DNA of 64,000 nt from Blautia hominis (lineage in GTDB: Bacteria; Bacillota; Clostridia; Lachnospirales; Lachnospiraceae): the NCBI GenBank assembly GCA_002270465.1, contig NQOF01000006.1:186001-250000 (forward strand), given 5' to 3'. Positions 63,426 to 64,000 of this stretch are shown here, piece after piece. Position numbers and translations under genes: made by a program. The notes under the pieces were generated by a model. It searched no databases and was not told the origin of the DNA. It saw only the letters and a list, made by a program, of their open reading frames with translations. Positions within the stretch are counted from its first letter, which is position 1. Each line of letters opens with the position of its first letter.

Positions 63426-64000
63426 ATGGGAAGAAAAGGACTGAATACAGAAGTGATCGCGGAGGCGGCCATTGAACTGGTGGAGGAGAAGGGATACCGG
63501 AATTTCTCCATGCGTGAGCTGGCAGCCCGTCTGGGAGTACAGCCGGCTTCTCTCTATAATCATGTGAATGGCATAGAGGCAGTTCATAAAGCAGTGGGGC
63601 TTCATGGTATCTCCATTCTGGAGAAGGCACTGGAGCAGGCATATGGGTATCAGGATTTTGTAGAAGCGCTTTTTATTATGGCGGATGCATATCGGAAGTT
63701 TGCCAAGGACAGCCCGGAACTGTACCAGGCTGTCATAGAGATGCGAACCTCGGAAAATGAGGAACTGCGGCAGAGTATACAGCGTATCATACATCCGTTT
63801 CTGGTTCTGATCGGCAGGGAAGTGAAGGACCCGGAGAAGGTGGTGCATTTCCAGCGGATGATGCGGAGCGCGCTTCACGGATTTGTTTCCCTGGAACGGG
63901 AAGGGTATCTTACTTATGAACTGACAGACAGCAGCGCCAGCTTTCGGTTTATGGTGGAAAATTTGGCAGGACTTATATTGAGAGAGGGGGAAAAAGAAAA
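63426..64000 (+). CDS. TetR-family transcriptional regulator (3' end outside window)
   Basis: At least 191 codons, still open at the window edge; RBS AAGGAGG before ATG 63426. N-terminal HTH: NTEVIAEAAIELVEEKGYRNFSMRELAARLGVQPASLYNHVNGIEAVHKAV. The C-terminal region (RMMRSALHGFVSLEREGYL) resembles TetR_C_33/WHG-type ligand domains. Its target is presumably downstream and not visible. Confidence 0.88.
   Translation, partial: MGRKGLNTEVIAEAAIELVEEKGYRNFSMRELAARLGVQPASLYNHVNGIEAVHKAVGLHGISILEKALEQAYGYQDFVEALFIMADAYRKFAKDSPELYQAVIEMRTSENEELRQSIQRIIHPFLVLIGREVKDPEKVVHFQRMMRSALHGFVSLEREGYLTYELTDSSASFRFMVENLAGLILREGEKE

Overview
The window looks like the chromosome of a gut Firmicute of the Lachnospiraceae type, possibly near Blautia. 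This is inferred from gene content: a NEAT/Shp-type haem locus, Gram-positive ribosome-binding sites (AGGAGG), a CIRCE-controlled lon, many ABC sugar and peptide uptake systems, a GPH-family sugar transporter, and an agmatine/carboxyspermidine polyamine cluster. I saw no rRNA, tRNA, CRISPR array, prophage or intact transposase gene.

Layout. 1-9738: haem uptake locus, with a FIVAR-NEAT surface protein (cut by the window start), an Shp-like protein, a haem-binding lipoprotein, FecCD permease, ATPase, a DUF454 protein and a CydDC-like heterodimeric ABC transporter. 9773-13071: ABC-F ATPase, tocopherol-cyclase-like protein and a convergent HxlR regulator. 13224-18105: Lon protease behind a CIRCE operator, and a CtpE-like P-type ATPase. 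18388-25062: AraC regulator divergent from a HAD phosphatase, GH3 hexosaminidase, GPH transporter and Fe-S/FAD oxidoreductase. 25126-26392: aldo/keto reductase behind a MerR-type promoter. 26447-29590: small accessory region (unknown secreted protein, DUF1905, Rpn-type nuclease) bracketed by two related mobile repeats. 29753-35513: complete peptide ABC transporter (oppABCDF-like). 36122-40818: RND pump with an unusual coiled-coil insert plus its TetR regulator. 41020-42246: PPi-type phosphofructokinase. 42936-48501: polyamine operon. 48672-49541: class II aldolase. 49882-51252: AGCS amino acid/Na+ symporter. 51490-57880: ArsR-type regulator, sugar ABC transporter (binding protein frameshifted at a G10 tract) and GH2 glycosidase. 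57921-59561: CPA1 antiporter. 59760-63153: nucleoside salvage operon (udp, cdd, deoB, add). 63426-end: TetR regulator cut by the window end.

The most notable non-genic signal is two related families of short non-coding inverted-repeat elements. Family A is about 134 bp with termini near GTAACTGTTCAGTA. Family B is 136-180 bp with termini near GTTACTGTTCAC. There are at least nine near-complete copies plus fragments. Four copies are flanked by perfect 8-bp target duplications and the others by 6-7/8 matches, so these are MITEs. Several lie at or just after stop codons, and one has split a Rho-independent terminator. Paired changes in their stems suggest the fold is maintained. An IS66-like transposase is a plausible driver, but none is present here.

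Other points of interest: a SpeE with an Asp-to-Asn change in its active-site motif inside a cluster that also encodes the carboxyspermidine route and has no speD nearby; a structured leader of unknown class before the gene at 26804; paired hairpins between oppA and oppB; and an intrinsic terminator in the leader of the polyamine operon.
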